Positions 6,854 through 7,393 of a stretch of 7,393 nucleotides of DNA are shown in pieces. A program made the position numbers and the translations under genes. The notes below the pieces were generated by a model. The model did not search any database and had not been told where the DNA came from. It was given only the letters and a program-made list of their open reading frames with translations. The stretch spans positions 1 through 7,393 of the forward strand of contig JAGVAP010000106.1 in the NCBI GenBank assembly GCA_020060215.1, in the 5' to 3' direction. Origin of the DNA: Deltaproteobacteria bacterium. Lineage in GTDB: Bacteria; Desulfobacterota; DSM-4660; Desulfatiglandales; HGW-15. Within the stretch, counting starts at the first letter, position 1; each line of letters begins with the position of its first letter.

Positions 6854-7054
6854 TTGCGTGTTAATTCCTCCCTTCACCGCCACGCCCAGACCTTGCAGAG
6901 TGATGGGCTTCATCAGGAATCGACCGGCGCCCAGTTCCAGGGTTTCCCTCACCTGTTCCGTTTCCGCGATCCCGCTGATGATGACCGCTTTCTGATGAAG
7001 ATGTATCTCTTGAAGGCACCAACAACAGACGTCAAACCCTACAAGAAGGGAACA
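6854..7054 (-). pseudogene. truncated receiver domain (beta4 to alpha5), in frame with the downstream gene
   Basis: In the same frame as the cyclotransferase, and after a TGA at 7057-7055, the translation gives IHLHQKAVIISGIAETEQV, then LELGAGRFLMKPITLQGLG and VAVKGGIN. These match the second half of a response-regulator receiver: IISG (the switch Ser/Thr position), LGAG, and the conserved Lys of MKP followed by a KP[YI]TL..LG.AV helix as seen in PAS/hybrid histidine kinases. The beta1-beta3 part with the acidic pocket and phospho-acceptor Asp is missing; similarity fades upstream of about 7015. No stop separates it from MRNLFAYG. It is probably a relic of a deleted kinase or regulator gene whose tail supplies the leader of the next gene. 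Confidence 0.65.
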
Positions 7055-7060
7055 TCACAT

Positions 7061-7074
7061 GTCAACATGTTGAC
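7061..7074. promoter_or_regulatory. 14-bp perfect palindrome, candidate operator
   Basis: GTCAACATGTTGAC reads identically on both strands and lies in the divergent intergenic region, centred about 75 bp before the likely plus-strand transcription start. It contains TTGACA-like half-sites on both strands. The size and symmetry suit a dimeric repressor or activator, but no specific family is recognised. Confidence 0.45.
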
Positions 7075-7105
7075 TCACCTACCTTTTTGGACTCCCTTTT
7101 TCAAC

Positions 7106-7135
7106 TTGACAAAAATTGGCCGACTCAACTATGTT
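7106..7135 (+). promoter_or_regulatory. sigma-70-type promoter for the rightward gene
   Basis: A perfect -35 box TTGACA (7106-7111), an 18-nt spacer and TATGTT (7130-7135, four of six) lie in a locally A+T-rich stretch. Transcription would start near 7142, giving a leader of about 150 nt before ATG 7297. Confidence 0.55.
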
Positions 7136-7199
7136 TCGGCAGCAAACAAGCTAGTAAGCCATCACTACGCACACCCCTTTTAAGCACCCGTAAATGAAC

Positions 7200-7239
7200 C
7201 CGGCAACAGCCGGTCCCTATACCACGCCTGCGGGGCGTG
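7200..7239 (+). other. two adjacent hairpins in the 5' leader of the rightward gene
   Basis: Hairpin 1 is CCGGC (7200-7204), loop AACA, GCCGG (7209-7213). Hairpin 2 is CACGCC (7223-7228), loop TGCGG, GGCGTG (7234-7239). Both are perfect and GC-rich, and they stand out in an otherwise A+T-rich leader. No T-run follows, so they are not plain terminators. I could not match them to a known riboswitch consensus; c-di-GMP, cobalamin, fluoride and glycine were considered. Confidence 0.5.
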
Positions 7240-7296
7240 AGTCCTAGTAACCAGTCTAAAAGCATTATGCCTGATGTTCCAGGAAGGAGGCCTGCC

Positions 7297-7393
7297 ATGG
7301 AAAAGTGGTGGTTGATCCCCTGCTTGGCGGTGTTGGTCTGTCTGGGAATTCCCTGGGCTCCCATTTCGGGGCACCTGCTGGCGTGCCCGGGCC
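7297..7393 (+). CDS. N-terminus of an exported protein (3' end outside window)
   Basis: ATG 7297 follows a strong ribosome-binding site, AAGGAGG at 7284-7290, with an ideal 6-nt spacer. The 32 visible codons are open to the edge. They encode a short charged start (MEK), then the hydrophobic stretch WWLIPCLAVLVCLGIPWAPI, then SGHLLACPG. This is a typical Sec signal peptide. Cleavage could follow ISG, and LLAC resembles a weak lipobox, so a lipoprotein is possible. The mature protein is not visible and no family can be named. The gene diverges from the cyclotransferase-DUF502 operon and has its own promoter and structured leader. Confidence 0.7.
   Translation, partial: MEKWWLIPCLAVLVCLGIPWAPISGHLLACPG

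Noticed and set aside
6725..7183. Plus-strand open frame of 152 codons
   Set aside because: Mostly antisense to the cyclotransferase and receiver fragment, with no family resemblance and no convincing ribosome-binding site.

Overview
The window looks like chromosomal DNA from a moderately GC-rich Gram-negative bacterium. My best guess is a Desulfobacterota (deltaproteobacterial) lineage, from the gene families and the receiver-domain style. That is inference; there is no rRNA or marker gene here to test it.

Layout. (1) Positions 1-5122, minus strand: one very large secreted YD-repeat (RHS) protein gene that runs off the left edge. It starts at 5122 with a signal peptide, continues through nine prealbumin/carboxypeptidase-regulatory-like repeats arranged as a triplicated three-repeat cassette, then two Ig-like domains, a DUF6531-like RHS entry module and a long YD-repeat tract. 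It is broken by two frameshifts, near 3551 and 3211-3225, so it now reads as a 586-residue N-terminal ORF, a displaced middle piece and an open RHS ORF. (2) Positions 5123-5592: an A+T-richer gap with the likely promoter and leader of the RHS gene, a perfect 8-bp hairpin and an 11-bp-period direct repeat. (3) Positions 5593-6853, minus strand: a gamma-glutamylcyclotransferase (AIG2-like) gene and a DUF502 membrane-protein gene 43 nt apart, probably one operon. Each end of this pair abuts a C-terminal scrap of a response-regulator receiver domain. The upstream scrap (6854-7054) reads in frame into the cyclotransferase, and the downstream one (5593-5712) starts 15 nt after DUF502. (4) Positions 7055-7296: a divergent intergenic region with a 14-bp perfect palindrome, a plus-strand promoter with a consensus -35 box and two hairpins in a roughly 150-nt leader. 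(5) Position 7297 to the right edge, plus strand: the first 32 codons of an exported protein with a strong Shine-Dalgarno.

Functionally, the left half is a surface or secreted RHS-type giant protein whose variable C-terminus lies outside the window. The middle is a small housekeeping-like pair sitting in what appears to be debris of two-component signalling genes. The most unusual structures are the 3x3 repeat architecture, the frameshift that falls in a pentanucleotide tandem repeat, and the two different receiver fragments that bracket the cyclotransferase-DUF502 pair in the same orientation.
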